DNA of 64,000 bases from Leuctra nigra (GCA_934045905.1 OW203767.1:17363073-17427072); one strand, 5' to 3'; shown: positions 41,201-56,200, counted from the first letter of the stretch. Notes: a model not told the origin generated them from the sequence alone. Numbers and translations are program-made.

Positions 41201-44200
41201 TTCATGTTCATTATGAATATCGATCGCTATTTCCTATTGAAGTGTTGGTAAGAAGTCCAGGAAATGGGATGTGCAATCTGGTTCTGGGAATGTAGGGAAT
41301 GGATGGGGGGATGTACTGGGAATGTTGGGAAGGGATGGGGATGTACTGGGAATCGTTCTCCGGGGTAGTTAGGGATGATTTGTGAGCCCACTTGTACCAG
41401 GGCACGGGTTGGGGGTCGTAATTAATCAATATGTTTCTAAGTTTAGAAATGGATACGATGTTAAGAATGCAGTATCAACAGATATTCGTAGTAAATATTG
41501 CAATGTTTGTAAATTGAATGAAACTAAAAAAATTCACTTATGGCACATGTAAAAAAATGCAAATTACTACAATAATAATTCCTTCAGATAAGTCTTCATG
41601 ATGAATACTGTCAACTTTATCCTTATCAATCAAGACTGTAAAATCATTCATACATAATTAATTTGTTTATTAATATACTAAGAGAGGTCAAAAGGGTAAA
41701 TACAAATGAGTATGTATGACACTTGCAAATGCAATGTTGCTCAATGCACTTACACATTATTACCAATGATTGTTGAAATTGAACGGAAAAGAAACATCTT
41801 CTTGTCATTGGAAAGCTGGAAAAACGACAACAGATCTCCTGCCCTTGAAATAAATCGTTAATTTCTTATTATTCCTATTGTTGTTCTAGGAAATTACGCC
41901 ATCATTATACTGCGACGAAAATATTTGTTTTCGGATGGCTGCTTTCGTGGACTCAATTAAACTGATGTTTAACAATACATATTAATATTCACTTTCATTG
42001 TTATGTTTACCTTTTTACAATTCTATAGCAAATTTGCATCCATCGTTCATTATCAAGAGCTATCTCTCAGTGTCAAATTAAGCAAGTCAATATATAATAA
42101 TTATTCATGGAAATGATGTAAACATGATCGCAATATTCTTGCAAAGTGTTTTTAATTCAAGTAAAGTGATTATTATTACATAAAACAGAATCTGGTTTTC
42201 AGATTTTTATCGTAAACCAGTCTGAATCGATGTAATCTTTGTTGGGCATGCGAGCGAGCAGCAACTTACTTTCAGTGTTATGACGATACATTTTTAAAAA
42301 ATATATATATAAATTACTAGGAAAACGCTCGGTGTAACGCGTTGATGAGCGAGCACCGACACGCACGACATCGCCAATCATAGCACGATCCATTCAATCA
42401 AAGATAACTAACTATACATTATTTATTACCAATTTTCCTTGCAACTTTTCATAAACACTCTGGATCAATTAAATAACAGATTATTGTACTGATATTTTTC
42501 CATCAATCTCTTTGGACAGATATTCAAACACTTAAAACAGCAATAAGCCTGTAAATTCTTGACCGATTGACCGATTGGGCTGGAAATGTGTAAAATATGA
42601 TGCTATCTAGTTGTTTTCATAACTGTGAAACACAATCCATATCGTAAAATAATTTTTTTTAGGTAAGGTATACCTATACCTATGTATATGAAATACCTAC
42701 ATTACATTTTGACTACATTATGTATTGCAATATGATCAACTAAGAAAAGAATCTGTCTTACTTGATATTGAGAATAGCCATCTATAAACTTTGCTTTGCT
42801 ACATAGAGCAACCCAGAATGCAGTGGAATTTCTGTTTTGAAATGTCATTTCTGACAGTTATTAAAACTGTCAATAAGTGCATCTATGTTCTTGACTGGTA
42901 GGGCTGAAAATGTGTAAAATAAGAGACAATGTTGGTCTGAACGACCATGCAAAATATGAGTTTGATTGATCAGATTAATCGAAGACAATTTGATAGGTCA
43001 AATGGTGGTGTGGCTATAGGCCGTTTTAAATTAAGTATACAAATGTCAGTAAAATCTCTATTACTCTTGAAGCTCATTACAGATTTGTAAAAAATCACTT
43101 ATAATGCTGGTACACATGACCTTGCAAAATTTGGTGATGATTGGTCAAACTATTGCAGTTATATACACAGAGTTTCCTTCATCCCCATTGCCAAGCTAAC
43201 TATAACTACACATCAAGTTTCCGATGCAACCAATAGAGCGAACTTGCTGAAAATCATTTTGACCATAATGAGAATAGTAATTTAAGTTGTGTGAAAAAAT
43301 TGGCCTGATCCATTACTTCGTTTGGCAGGAGACGCCAAATGCACAAATACACACACAAAAAAAACAGAGATTCGAGCCATAAGTTTCAAGTGGAGACGCT
43401 CGCTACGCTCGCTTGATTAATTGTTGGAAACATACAAATTTTTGAGGGTGTTCAACTTGTTCAGCTTGTACAACTAGTTTCGTTGGCAATTTAAATTTTT
43501 AGATATATATTATGGTTTATGACGCTCAACAGCAAGGTTATCAGCGCCAAAATAAATTTTAAATAAAAAAATTAATAAATAAATAAATTCATACAAATTT
43601 AATTTATTTAATTTATTTATTTTATTTTATTTAAATTTACTAAATAAATTAATTTTTAGTTTTTAAAACTTTATTGGATACCAAAGGACATACATGACTA
43701 ATCATTAGGTATGTCCAGTTTATGAAGCATGAAAATCATCGCCATCCCCGTTCCACTCAGTTGGCTTTTTGAACTGCTGTAGAATAGTGCGTCATTAACA
43801 TAGCGTACACCGTGTGAAATAACATATCCAGCCACGCGCTTCTTATCTCGAGACGCTATCAGACAAGATGTAATGAAATGTAAGAAGTAGATTGCAGTGG
43901 AGGCATTGACCTACATTACTGCAGTTGCAATGCGTTCAACTTCTATACAAGTCGAGCTGCATTGAATTGCAATCAGTTGCATTGATGTGCAACGCAGCTG
44001 AAGAGGCTCGAGGCGGAGACTAGATTGCAAGGATCGATTTTTGAGATGGTTTATGGAAGATATTATTTAACAAATCAATGGGACAATTAAGTGAAAACAT
44101 AAATTGAAACACATAAATGGAAGAAAGGAAAGAATGAAATTAATATTTGAAGTATTTGTTTTTGTTTAGCTATTTTGGCTGATTTTGATGATATAAGATG

Positions 44201-47200
44201 GTCGAATTAGCAATGTCAAACAAAATCAAGGAGAACAAAATCATACAAAATCAACCTGATCATACAAAATGGTTGAATGCGGTTGAAAATGGTTGAAAAT
44301 GGTTAAAAATGGAATTGTTGATACATTTGTTGATATTGTACAAAATTTTGTAGATCATACAAAATAATCTCCTTTTACATAAATAAGAGAAGGTAGGTAG
44401 GTAACTTAAAAAAATGAGCTAATAGATTTTTTCACAGAAGTATTTAAAGAACGCGTCATTTTCGTATAATATTATTGAACAAAAATTGCGTCTGGAGTAG
44501 AAATCTAAGAATGGTCAGAAGAAAAAGCAAGCGACAAAAATAACAAAGTCTCTCGAAGAAATTAGCACAAAAGACTTGCGTGGAGCGATCCTAAACTTTT
44601 TTGATGCCTTTTTTTTAGGTAGGTATTGAAGCGTTGCAAGATTTCTTCTGTTTCGATCAGTGAACAAAAACTAAATTTTTGTTTACAAAATTAACGATGT
44701 TTATATCCGCGCGTTTCCAGCAGAGATTTTTATCTCTTCGAACAGCGTGAAGTAAGCATCGTGAAGATCCAACGACGGTTTTATTATTCAATAAATTATG
44801 CATTGAAGTATATTTTTTAATGCCTCAGGTTGAGTGTGACCCTGACGAGTCTCAGCTTTTTCTCCCGCCTTCTTGGAACGTGAGCTCATCATACAGTCAC
44901 AACCTTCGGCAGTCTCAAAGATGGCGACTCAACGACGTCTTGAGACAAGATTCGCTACCAAATTCACTCTTTTAGCCGCTTCAAGTTGATTCATGGGGTG
45001 ATATGCGGTTTTCTATGTGGTTTTTCTAGAATGTTTCAGTAATGCTTTTTCCCGCGTATTTGATTTTCCCGCCTTTTTCCTTCAAGTAAATCTGTTATTA
45101 TGACGTCAGAGCTTTGGAATTTTTCAAATTTCAGATCACCTATAAATTGTAACGTTTTCTTGAAAAGCCGTAATAATGCCAATAGTCTTACATATGTCAA
45201 ATTCACATTGTATCCACAACTAAAATTAAAATACATAAAAATTACCATTACCCCAAATCAATTTACTATAGGTAATAGTTACTTTTTTACAACATTACTG
45301 AGAACTGTTATAAAATCAATAATAAATCATAACCTTACTTTATGAGGTAACTGTGAGCAAACCCCTTATTCTTCGTTAATTGTCTAGCAAAACAGAGAAG
45401 AAATTCAACATTCTATTCGTTATTAGACAGATTATGGAACGTTTTAAAAAATTCGAACATTTTTAAAATCCTTCCCGCCTTCTAAATATTCACCCAATGT
45501 CACAATCGCCCCTCACTTTACAATCTACTTCCGTCACCGCTCTCCAATGTTCACCTGACCAATTAGTAGGGTTAGAAAAGTGTAATTTAAAAGGCACGCT
45601 TGGGTGAACAGTTGAATGCACTGCACAGAACATATGGTGCATTTTCCCAACGTCACAAAGCAAGCCTTATTTACACATTCATTGACCAAACATGCTCGAT
45701 TGCAAGACGTCAATACTCTATGAGACTATGACGTCATACATACACGTGACGTCGATCTAGATTTGAATTATGTACTTTAATAAATTGGAATGTTTTTTTA
45801 TAGGTTATGGTACAGCGAGAACCTAGGCAATAAACTGAGATCAATTTACAAAATTAATAATTTTATGTGTTTCTTTATATAACCTGAATTTAACGGATTA
45901 AAGTTTTGAATCTACACTTAATTTAACAAATAAAAACACAGTAACATGGTATTTGAGTTAAAACAAGAATAAAATAAATTGAAGAAAAATTAGTAGGAAA
46001 ATGCAATATAGTATTTGAAGAATTTTAGTTCAAACATAGCATATTTTATTACTTAGTTAAAAGTTACTCTTAGTTTATAGAGGCAGTGTAAATTATTTCA
46101 ACAAAGATAGTTGGTCTTTGTGGATGCTGGTTCGATGCCCGCTAGAGTCAGTCAGCTGGAAATTGTTGTCGCCGGTAAGGAGGACTGAATTGTCATTCCA
46201 ACCTTCTAATTTCTGTCTAAATTAGTCTTTCAGGACCCTAGCGTCGAACTAATCACCGTTATGAGACTAGTAAACTAGCGGAAATTCCAACTTAACAAGC
46301 CCATTGTTGCAAGTGAATTTTCACGTGAGGGATCATCGTTCGTGTGAATATATTACTACTGGAGTCAAGTTCAGAATTAAAATACTTTGAACTTCTTTCC
46401 TCAATAAATACTTGAGTGTTGAATTTTGTTATCTGTTCCTTGTTTACCTTATCACTAGCACGTGCTTAAGGTGAAATGATATTGATTATTTACAATAATA
46501 AAACAATTTGTTTAACAACTGACGTAATTTTTAATAACCTACTTGAAAATAATTGAGTGGTTAGATATAATTGTGTTGCGAGCAAGTTACACAATTATTT
46601 GCTTTCATTTCAATTTAAATCGTGAGGTGACAGTTCTGAAACTTCAGTTTTAATGTAATTTTTCACCATTAGATTACCTAATTTTCTGTATAATAATAGA
46701 CAGGACAGTAATTTTATATTAGTTGTTATTTTTATAAATATGAAATTAAAGTGTCAAAAAACTTACCAAGCAATAAGTTTCAGGTGACTCTTTTATAATC
46801 CTTTTAATCCTTTCCACAGACAGTCCGGCGGTGATTAAAAAAACCACCTGACGCGAACTTTATAACACCTGTCAAAAATTTTGACAATCACAACACACAT
46901 ACGTTTTTTTAAAACTAAACACTTGACAATCTAAGTAATTGTTGTGACAAAATCACGACGTATTATTGATACTGTTTCTATTAAAAAGGTTTACAATAGC
47001 GCTTGAAAGATAATCGCAGGTAAAATGAAGGTGAAAGAACCAGGTGCTTGGCTCTACGTCAGCATCGGGTCTGCACGAGGTTACACGAACATTACCGAGT
47101 CTAGCCGAACGGAAGTGCCAACTGTTGAAAACTAATAACTCCAGGAGAGAAGTGACATAATACGAAATTAAGCCATTATTAATTTATTAAGTATGCAAGT

Positions 47201-50200
47201 TTCTTGGTGAGAAACTTGAGATTTGTTTTGGCGCTCCGGGAAACGAATGCTTATGGATTTTCGAAGTCAGCTAACTTTATCGTGTTTAGAATTACAGATG
47301 GAGACTTGACTCGGTAATAAATTGACGGTTTAATTAAATTAAATTTGACTTCATTTTAATATTCATTTTCGGCGTCAGATTAGAAAACCAAGAAGTTGTT
47401 ATTTTGCTGCTCTTGGCAACATCTTCATATATTCAAGATAGCAGAGATTTTGTTTCAAATTTGTTTCCGACATTTATCATCAACCGGCACTATCTAGGTT
47501 TTTATGAAGAAATTGTTGGTACTTTTATTCTCACTCTTTTATCTTTTATTTCCATATACTATGTACTATAGTAATTAGTTTTCTTTTGTGACAAATTGTA
47601 TTTTTTTAAAATGGTGTCCATCTCACTGATATCAGTCACTCAACCGCACAAAAGAGAAAAATGAAAATAATGTTTTTCAACACACATCATTTACTCTTTT
47701 TGGCTACTTTTGCTAGGATCTCGTTTTGTTTCATGTCGTTGGTATTATCACATCGTTCCTCTGATCGAGCTGAAATTTTACATTCATAATATAAAGCCTA
47801 TTTGATATGTAGTATAGATAGTAATTTGAACAAAATCCTTCGGTTGTTTGGAAACTCAAAAGGTTCCAATTTAATTGTAAGTGTGCTCTCTATGGTCATC
47901 AAAATCAACGTAAGTTAGGTACTAATTTTCGAATCGAGCAAGAACTTATTGCAATGAAAAGCTGATACGTTAAGGTATAATATTTTTTTATATTGATTGA
48001 TTGGATCATGTTAGCTTGGCGTTAATAACTGGCTTTTCTGTGTAGGTTCGAGACCTACAAATACCGGTGTTCGCTTATCAACGCTTTACGCAGCCGAGTA
48101 CACAGATTCACAGACTGTATAACTAGTTACGTTCAAACAACTTTTGTGTTTATTACTTTAATTTAATTTGTTAATACTTTATTACTTCTCTATTCTGTTC
48201 TCAAAACTTGTATGCAACAACATTAAAATAATTACAAAAGAAACTTAACTAATTAAATTATTTTCCATAATTAAATTATTCGTCGTAAATAATTTATCTC
48301 AACTACAAATGCTCGAAGAAAATAAACAAGGAAACTTAATTCCTAGTTTACATGTGCAATGTTTCATTCCATCCATTAAGTTAGACCACTTTTATAAAGC
48401 AATGTATTGCAGTCAACAATTAATTCAATACCTGCTTCAATTTCACTTCAACACAGTTATATTTTCTCAATAAATTGAATGAAACACTGAACCGTAAGCA
48501 TGTATAAGCAAGGCTACATCTTGAGTCTTGACAAAGTTTAGCCTTGGTTTACAAATCCCCAAGTTCATTATAATACGTCCTGCGGTCTCCACAAATCCCA
48601 CATCGTATTAAACGACTAATTACAGTCTTGAATCATGCATCAGAGTAAAGTTTCTGTATGAACTCAACTCACCAAGTCGGTTCCCAGTTCTTCGCTTCAC
48701 CCGCAAACATATTGTCCTGGACCGAATGCACTGTAATCAGACAAGCAACAGTATTATGCACATTGCCAACACATCTGTCTACATAGGAGGTATTTAGATG
48801 ATAAATCAGGTGGTGTAATGAGAACACAAGATGAGATTAAGAGTAGGATGTAATAGGTTCTGAGATAATATTTAATAATCATCTTCAGAGCTGTATCAAT
48901 TAGCTTCTTATCTAGATAAAATCAGATAAATGTTATTTTAAAATCCATTAAAAATGATTTAAAATTGAAAAGAAATTAATGATTCATTTTTATGTAATAT
49001 CAAAAATTGGTAAGACAATTATGGTAGATATATTCCTAAAACTGTGCAAATGTAGCTATTTCTTGAGTGAACTAACAAATATTTATTTTATATCAAATCT
49101 TCAAATATTCCCAATTTTTTACATTTGCATCGATTTTGGGCACAAATATTGTGTATAGAATGTTCGTAGGTTGACTAAATAAATAGTTATCGTACGTACA
49201 CAGCTTTCACACGTATTACATCAATAAAAGACTTTCACAAACTATATAATTATTTATTTAGAACATATAAGCTAATAATGAGAAGAATATTTTTCACATT
49301 GTAAACAAATTTATGGTTCAAAGATTATGATGCTATTGAGGAAAATCCACAGAATTCCACGTACAGCCGAATCTTAATTATTTAACTAGGAAAACGCTCG
49401 GTGTAACGCGTTGATGAGCGAGCACCGACACGCACGACATCGTCAATCAAGCACGATCCATTCAATCAAAGATAACTAACTATACATTATTTATTACCAA
49501 TTTTCCTTGCAACTTTTCATAAACACTCTGGATCAATTAAATAACAGATTATTGTACTGATATTTTTCCATCAATCTCTTTGGACAGATATTCAAACACT
49601 TAAAACAGAAATAAGTCTGTAAATTCTTGACCGATTGGGCTGGAAATGTGTAAAATATTATGCTATCTAGTCAAAACGTTGTTTTCATAACTGTGAAACA
49701 CAATCCATATCGTAAAATAAATTATTTTAGATAAGGTTTACCTATACCTATGTATATGAAATACCTACATTACATTTTGACTACATTATGTATTGGAAGT
49801 TGATTCACTAAGGAAAGAATCTGTCTTACATTGATATTGAGAAAAGCCATCTATAAACTTTGCTTTGCTACATAGAGCAACCCAGAATGCAGTGGAATTT
49901 CTGTTTTGAAATGTCATTTCTGACAGTTATTGAAACTGTCAATAAGTGCATCTATGTTCTTGACTGGTAGGGCTGAAAATTCGTAAAATAAGAGACAATG
50001 TTGGTCTGAACGACCATGCAAAATATGAGTTTGATTGATCAGATTAATCGAAGACCATTTGATAGGTCAAATGGTGGTGTGGCTATAGGCCGTTTTAAAT
50101 TAAGTATACAAATGTCAGTAAAATCTCTATTACTCTTGAAGCTCATTACAGATTTGTAAAAAATCACTTATAATGCTGGTAGACATGCCCTTGCAAAATT

Positions 50201-53200
50201 TGGTGATGATCGGTCAAACTATTGCAGTTATATACACAGAGTTTCCTTCATCCCCATTGCCAAGCTAACTATAACTACACATCAAGTTTCCGATGCAACC
50301 AATGGAGCGAACTTGCTGAAAATCATTTTGACCATAACGAGAGTAGTAATTTAAGTTGTGTGAAAAAATTGGCCTGATCCATTACTTCGTTTGGCAGGAG
50401 ACGCCAAATGCACAAATACACACAAAAACAGAGATTCGAGCCATAAGTTTCAAATGGAGACGCTCGCTACGCTCGCTTGAATAATTACGCTAGTTGAAAC
50501 TTATTGAATTTGTTCAATGCACGATGTGTAGGTATGTGTGGTTTTCGTGCGTGGAAGAGATCCATCAAGTCGTTTCATGCGAGGGAATTTAGTACGCCAA
50601 ACTTGTGTGGGCTTTTGAAAGGTAATGTCTGTACATACAATGGTTTAATTACTTGACTAAATTACTTTATGAGTTCTGTCGTTTACAGTGGCGTGCAGAG
50701 ATGTACAGTGGCGTGATGGGCAGGGGTTAGGTACATGAATTAACATAAATATAACATGTAATTTTCAAAAGAAAAAGCAGTGCTAACTTTCGGTGTTTGC
50801 AGATCATAATCAGCATCATGCATCCCAAGCATCCATGGGAGGCTAAAGTTACTACTTTTGGGTCTACTTTCTGTTTTGTTATTAATCCCAAAAACGTCAT
50901 GCGGGGCATAATGATAGGCTATTTTGCTGCATATGGCTACTTTTTCATATGATTGAGTGCATATCGTTAAATTGTAAAATTTAATAAGTAACGATAAAAG
51001 TGCTATAACAGGTGTTACATCTGAATTGAATGTCAACTAAAAAGTTCCAATTTCCTTGAGATCCACAAACCGCACGCCACTGAGATCACGTGACAATGCC
51101 AACAGCAAATCGCATTACATGTTTAGAAACAAAGTTTCATAACGATGATGCATTAGTTCTATATTTTGTTCAAAAATAACATACGACGCCAAACAATTCT
51201 ATTTCTGAACACGAGAATGTTTTTTTACTCCATCTGGACCTCGATTAACGGGATGCGAACCATATTGATCGCGAGTTTTATTTGTTATTTTATTGTAATC
51301 GCTTCTGTGCGGTTTTTTCCACCGATCCTTCATCGTCTGCGCGGGTAAATCTCTCGTCTTGCACGAGATAAATGGCAAATCTCTCGTTCAACACGAGATA
51401 AATGACAACGAGGATAGACGAAGCAGGCGCATGTGCGTGAGAAGAGTGAATAGTAAGTCAGCCAATATTTCACGAAATAATTGGTTATTTTTATCGAAAT
51501 CACTCTGCCAATCTTGATATCCACTTATTTTCGTTATGTTAACAGATTTCAAGAAGCGATAACATATTTGACATTTTGTTTGATCGGCTAGATGCATGCG
51601 AAAACGCAAAAATATGATCAACATAGCTCTGCTATGCGACTTTGCTAAATGGCAACGAATGAATGATGATTGATTATGATGATGTATAGGTAAGGATGGA
51701 CGGTAGGATCGAGGCAGTCGTGGCCTACTAGTAGTGAACATTCCCAGAAATTCCCTCTCAGTAATGAAAAACCTCAAAAAATCCTAATTCAGGAGCGTTA
51801 TTGACGTTATATTTTTTTATTGACGATTGCACACTTGATCTCAATTACTTGAACACTGTTAAATATGTAACAGAGATCTAGGAATGTATAGCTCTCTTTT
51901 AACATTGTTAAATTTGTACTGCATGAGTTCACATTGACTTTAAAATGTAAGATAGCCAAATTTGAGTTTACCCTATCTGTAATCGGTAACCGAAATCAGG
52001 TTACCCGATCGTAGTACGACTTGGCTGGCGTGAGATCACCGCCCCACTAAATAGCTCGAATATTTTGCATTTATAAAATAATTATTAATAATAATGTGGA
52101 ACATGAAATTAGTAAAACCATCTTCAGTATCAAATATATACATATAAGTCATAATTATAAAGCCGCTAAATAATTCGAACGTTTCATGATTTCATGTTAC
52201 CGCAAAGACATTGATTATTATTTCGAAGGGTTTTTATAATTATTCCTCGTCTGCCTGGGAATACATTATAACCGTATTGGCTACGATTCTATAAACTCAA
52301 ACGTGAGAGACATTTCACCGGGGGATTAAGTCAAAATCTTGACTCTCTCGACAGCCGAAGACGACTGATTGATTGATTGATTGATGGGAATGATTGATTG
52401 AATGACGCAGGAAATCCATAGCCTCGCACTCAGCTTGGTTTTATCTTGTTTTCGAACTGACGTAAGAAAACATGGCGACCACTATCAGATGGGGTGGAAG
52501 ATAACTCTTAATCTATCAGGGGGTGGGAGGGGGAGACTTCTGCGAACATCATTTCGCTCATTTATGTCATGGGGAGCCTAAGGGTGGGGGGGGGGGGGGG
52601 AAGATGGAGATGATATGACTATAAGCAGAGAATCAGTGTCAAATTTGGTTTTAATCAATAAGAGCTATCAATCAAGAAACGTGGCGTGTTATTATTGGTC
52701 AAAAGTTACTTAATTATGAGTTATCTGTTGCAGAGTTACCAAAATATGTACAGGTATATATAGGTCCCGACACTTTAGTTAGATAGTTACATGTTTTTTT
52801 TTTTTAAATAAATGTATTTATATAATTATTGATTTGTCGACATTCTTTTTCAACAATGCCCAGATTTAGCAAAACATTAACATCTTCACTATAAATAATA
52901 TTAAAATTACTGGGCTGATAGTTACCTGGTGTATGTGTGCTATAACTGGTATAGCATGCAACTATTGGGCGGATAGTTACCTGGTGTATGTGTGCTATAA
53001 CTGGTATAACATGCACCTATTGGGCGGATAGTTACCTGGTGTATGTGTGCTATAACTGGTATAACATGCACCTATTGGGCGGATAGTAACCTGATGTATG
53101 TGTGCTATAACTGGTATAACATGCACCTATTGGGCTGATAGTTACCTGGTGTATGTGTGCTATAACTGGTATAACATGCACCTATTGGGCGGATAGTTAC

Positions 53201-56200
53201 CTGGTGTATGTGTGCTATAACTGGTATAACATGCACCTATTGGGCGGATAGTTACCTGGTGTATGTGTGCTATAACTGGTATAACATGCACCTATTGGGC
53301 GGATAGTTACCTGGTGTATGTGTGCTATAACTGGTATAACATGCACCTATTGGGCGGATAGTTACCTGGTGTATGTGTGCTATAACTGGTATAACATGCA
53401 CCTATTGGGCTGATAGTTACCTGGTGTATGTGTGCTATAACTGGTATAACATGCACCTATTGGGCGGATAGTTACCTGGTGTATGTGTGCTATAACTGGT
53501 ATAACATGCACCTATTGGGCTGATAGTTACCTGGTGTATGTGTGCTATAACTGGTATAACATGCACCTATTGGGCGGATAGTTACCTGGTGTATGTGTGC
53601 TATAACTGGTATAACATGCACCTATTGGGCGGATAGTTACCTGGTGTATGTGTGCTATAACTGGTATAACATGCACCTATTGGGCTGATAGTTACCTGGT
53701 GTATGTGTGCTATAACTGGTATAACATGCACCTATTGGGCGGATAGTTACCTGGTGTATGTGTGCTATAACTGGTATAACATGCACCTATTGGGCTGATA
53801 GTTACCTGGTGTATGTGTGCTATAACTGGTATAACATGCACCTATTGGGCGGATAGTTACCTGGTGTATGTGTGCTATAACTGGTATAACATGCACCTAT
53901 TGGGCTGATAGTTACCTGGTGTATGTGTGCTATAACTGGTATAACATGCTTGGGCTGATAGTTACCTGGTGTATGTGTGCTATAACTGGTATAACATGCA
54001 CCTATTGGGCGGATAGTTACCTGGTGTATGTGTGCTATAACTGGTATAACATGCACCTATTGGGCGGATAGTTACCTGGTGTATGTGTGCTATAACTGGT
54101 ATAACATGCACCTATTGGGCGGATAGTTACCTGGTGTATGTGTGCTATAACTGGTATAACATGCACCTATTGGGCTGATAGTTACCTGGTGTATGTGTGC
54201 TATAACTGGTATAACATGCACCTATTGGGCGGATAGTTACCTGGTGTATGTGTGCTATAACTGGTATAACATGCACCTATTGGGCTGATAGTTACCTGGT
54301 GTATGTGTGCTATAACTGGTATAACATGCACCTATTGGGCTGATAGTTACATGGTGTATGTGTGCTATAACTGGTATAACATGCACCTATTGGGCTGATA
54401 GTTACATGGTGTATGTGTGCTATAACTGGTATAACATGCACCTATTGGGCGGATAGTTACCTGGTGTATGTGTGCTATAACTGGTAGTACATGCACCTAT
54501 TGGGCTGATAGTTACCTGGTGTATGTGCGCTATCACTTCCGTATGCGTCGCGTCTTCCAGACATTTCCCGTTCACCTCCAGAATCTCGTCGCCCACCTCC
54601 AGATCAGCTTTGTCCGCTGGAGAACCTGAAGAAGAAACTCAGAGTCAGCTCCAGTTCCTCTAATCCATAGCTTCCAGTTGTTCAAAACTCTGCTAAAACC
54701 AGTAGTTAAGTTAACACAGTCATTCTAGGAATGCCATGACAATACACATCCTAATCAACCGTTTAAAGTTAGCAGAGTATTGAAAGACTGGCATTAAGAT
54801 AAAAATCGATGTTTTCAGTCTAGTAAGTGATTCATCGGAGTCTACAGTTTTCCGGTAACCACTAAAACTATCACATATCGTCAAATAATCACAGCTATTA
54901 ATGAATGTTGCTATCAAGATGGTGGCACCAATGAGGGATTTCTCTTGGAAACTATTTAAATACCGCTGCCGTTATTTTAGATTATAATAACACAATTCGG
55001 GCTATGCTTTGTTTCTTACAGACCGCAGACACGATCTAAACGATTTCCGAATAAATATCTGCATTCGCATAACTCGAACTATTAGCAGAGCTGGGTAAGT
55101 TACCAAAAAAATAGGAACGTGTTAAAGTTACGTTACTTTCCGAAAAAAAGGAACTAGTTAAAGTTAAAGTTCCTTAACTAATCAGAGGAACTGGAAGTTC
55201 CTTTTCAATGAAAAGTTACTTTGAAAGTTACATGACCATTTTATTTCCGGAATGCAGCCAATTTGCTAAAACACAAATTCAGGCTGTAATTTTTTTCTGT
55301 GGAAAACAAAATTTTCAACGAAATTCCTCCCAGTAAGAAGTCTTGCATCTAATTCTACCCCCTCCCCGATGCCATTGCCACGGCAGGGTTGGTCAAGTGC
55401 AAGTGAGAGGGCGAACTGGTGACGCACTAAGCATGAACGGCGTGATTGGAATGCGGATTTGTGCAGGTGGCCAAAATTCCTTATCAGAGAAAATCAGGTA
55501 CATATTTGAGGGCGGAAATGGTGTAGTTTTGAATGTTGAGGGAAGGTACATTCTGCTCTAAAAGGAACTGCAAAAGGAACTTTTATAAATGTGAAAGTTC
55601 CACAACAAAAAGGAACTTTCCACGTTACTAAGTTACTTCTATCATAGCAGGAACGCGTTACTGTAAAAGTTACAAAAAAGTAACGCGTTACCGGTAACGC
55701 GTTACTTTCGTTAAGTTACTACCCAGCTCTGACTATTAGTACTGGCATTTGAATTTTAGAACAAAAGTTACGAAGATAAACCTAGCAAAAGAGTTTCGTG
55801 GCCCAAAAGTACCTGCAGCTTGATTGTGTAACTTTTATACTGAGATGCACACGTACGTCTTTCACTTCTCTAGCCAATAACAAACAGATCGAAGCCTGTC
55901 CCTTTCCGATATTGGTTGGAAGCGAAAGATGGACGTAAGCATCTCAAAATAAAAGTTACACAATCGAGATGCAGACCCATTCTCCGCACTCAGTAGTAAT
56001 TTACCTTATATTTCATCTTATGACAGAGAATGGTTTTCACACGAAATTATTCATTTCTTTGGATATTTGGGCTCCTATAATAAGTCAGCCCAAAATCTGA
56101 AACAATCTTAAAACAAATCAACCTGACAACTTAAAAATTGTAAAAACTTATGATTTTTCCAAGAAATGGAGCCTTTTGTGTGTATACTCTATTCGGTCCC

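Larger units (their letters stand above)
34504..48672. other. Stardust intron 3
   Basis: The largest intron (14.2 kb). Contains the fold-back MITE, a relative of the 1.1-kb repeat (from 35071), poly-C (35831-35849), poly-G (38862-38879), a mariner-like inverted-repeat element (39160-39382), an orphan plus-strand frame (40985-41251), repeat copy A (42317-43416), an AT-only stretch (43545-43680) and a tRNA-type SINE (48005-48100). Nothing else supportable. Confidence 0.5.
48731..54515. other. Stardust intron 2
   Basis: Contains repeat copy B, the CAGTGGCGTGC element, two small hairpins of CTCTCGT...ACGAGA (51349-51410), a (GATT)n stretch near 52365-52385, a 15-base poly-G (52586-52600) and the 55-bp array. 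No gene is recognised on the plus strand. Confidence 0.5.

Noticed and set aside
53820..54056. Repetitive open frame within the 55-bp array ([13 protein letters not shown]...)
   Set aside because: It arises because the units repeat exon-end sequence; the 55-base period shifts frame each unit, so it is not a gene.
52911..54534. Regular array resembling a CRISPR locus
   Set aside because: Units are contiguous with no variable spacers, and the context is a eukaryotic intron; it is a minisatellite.
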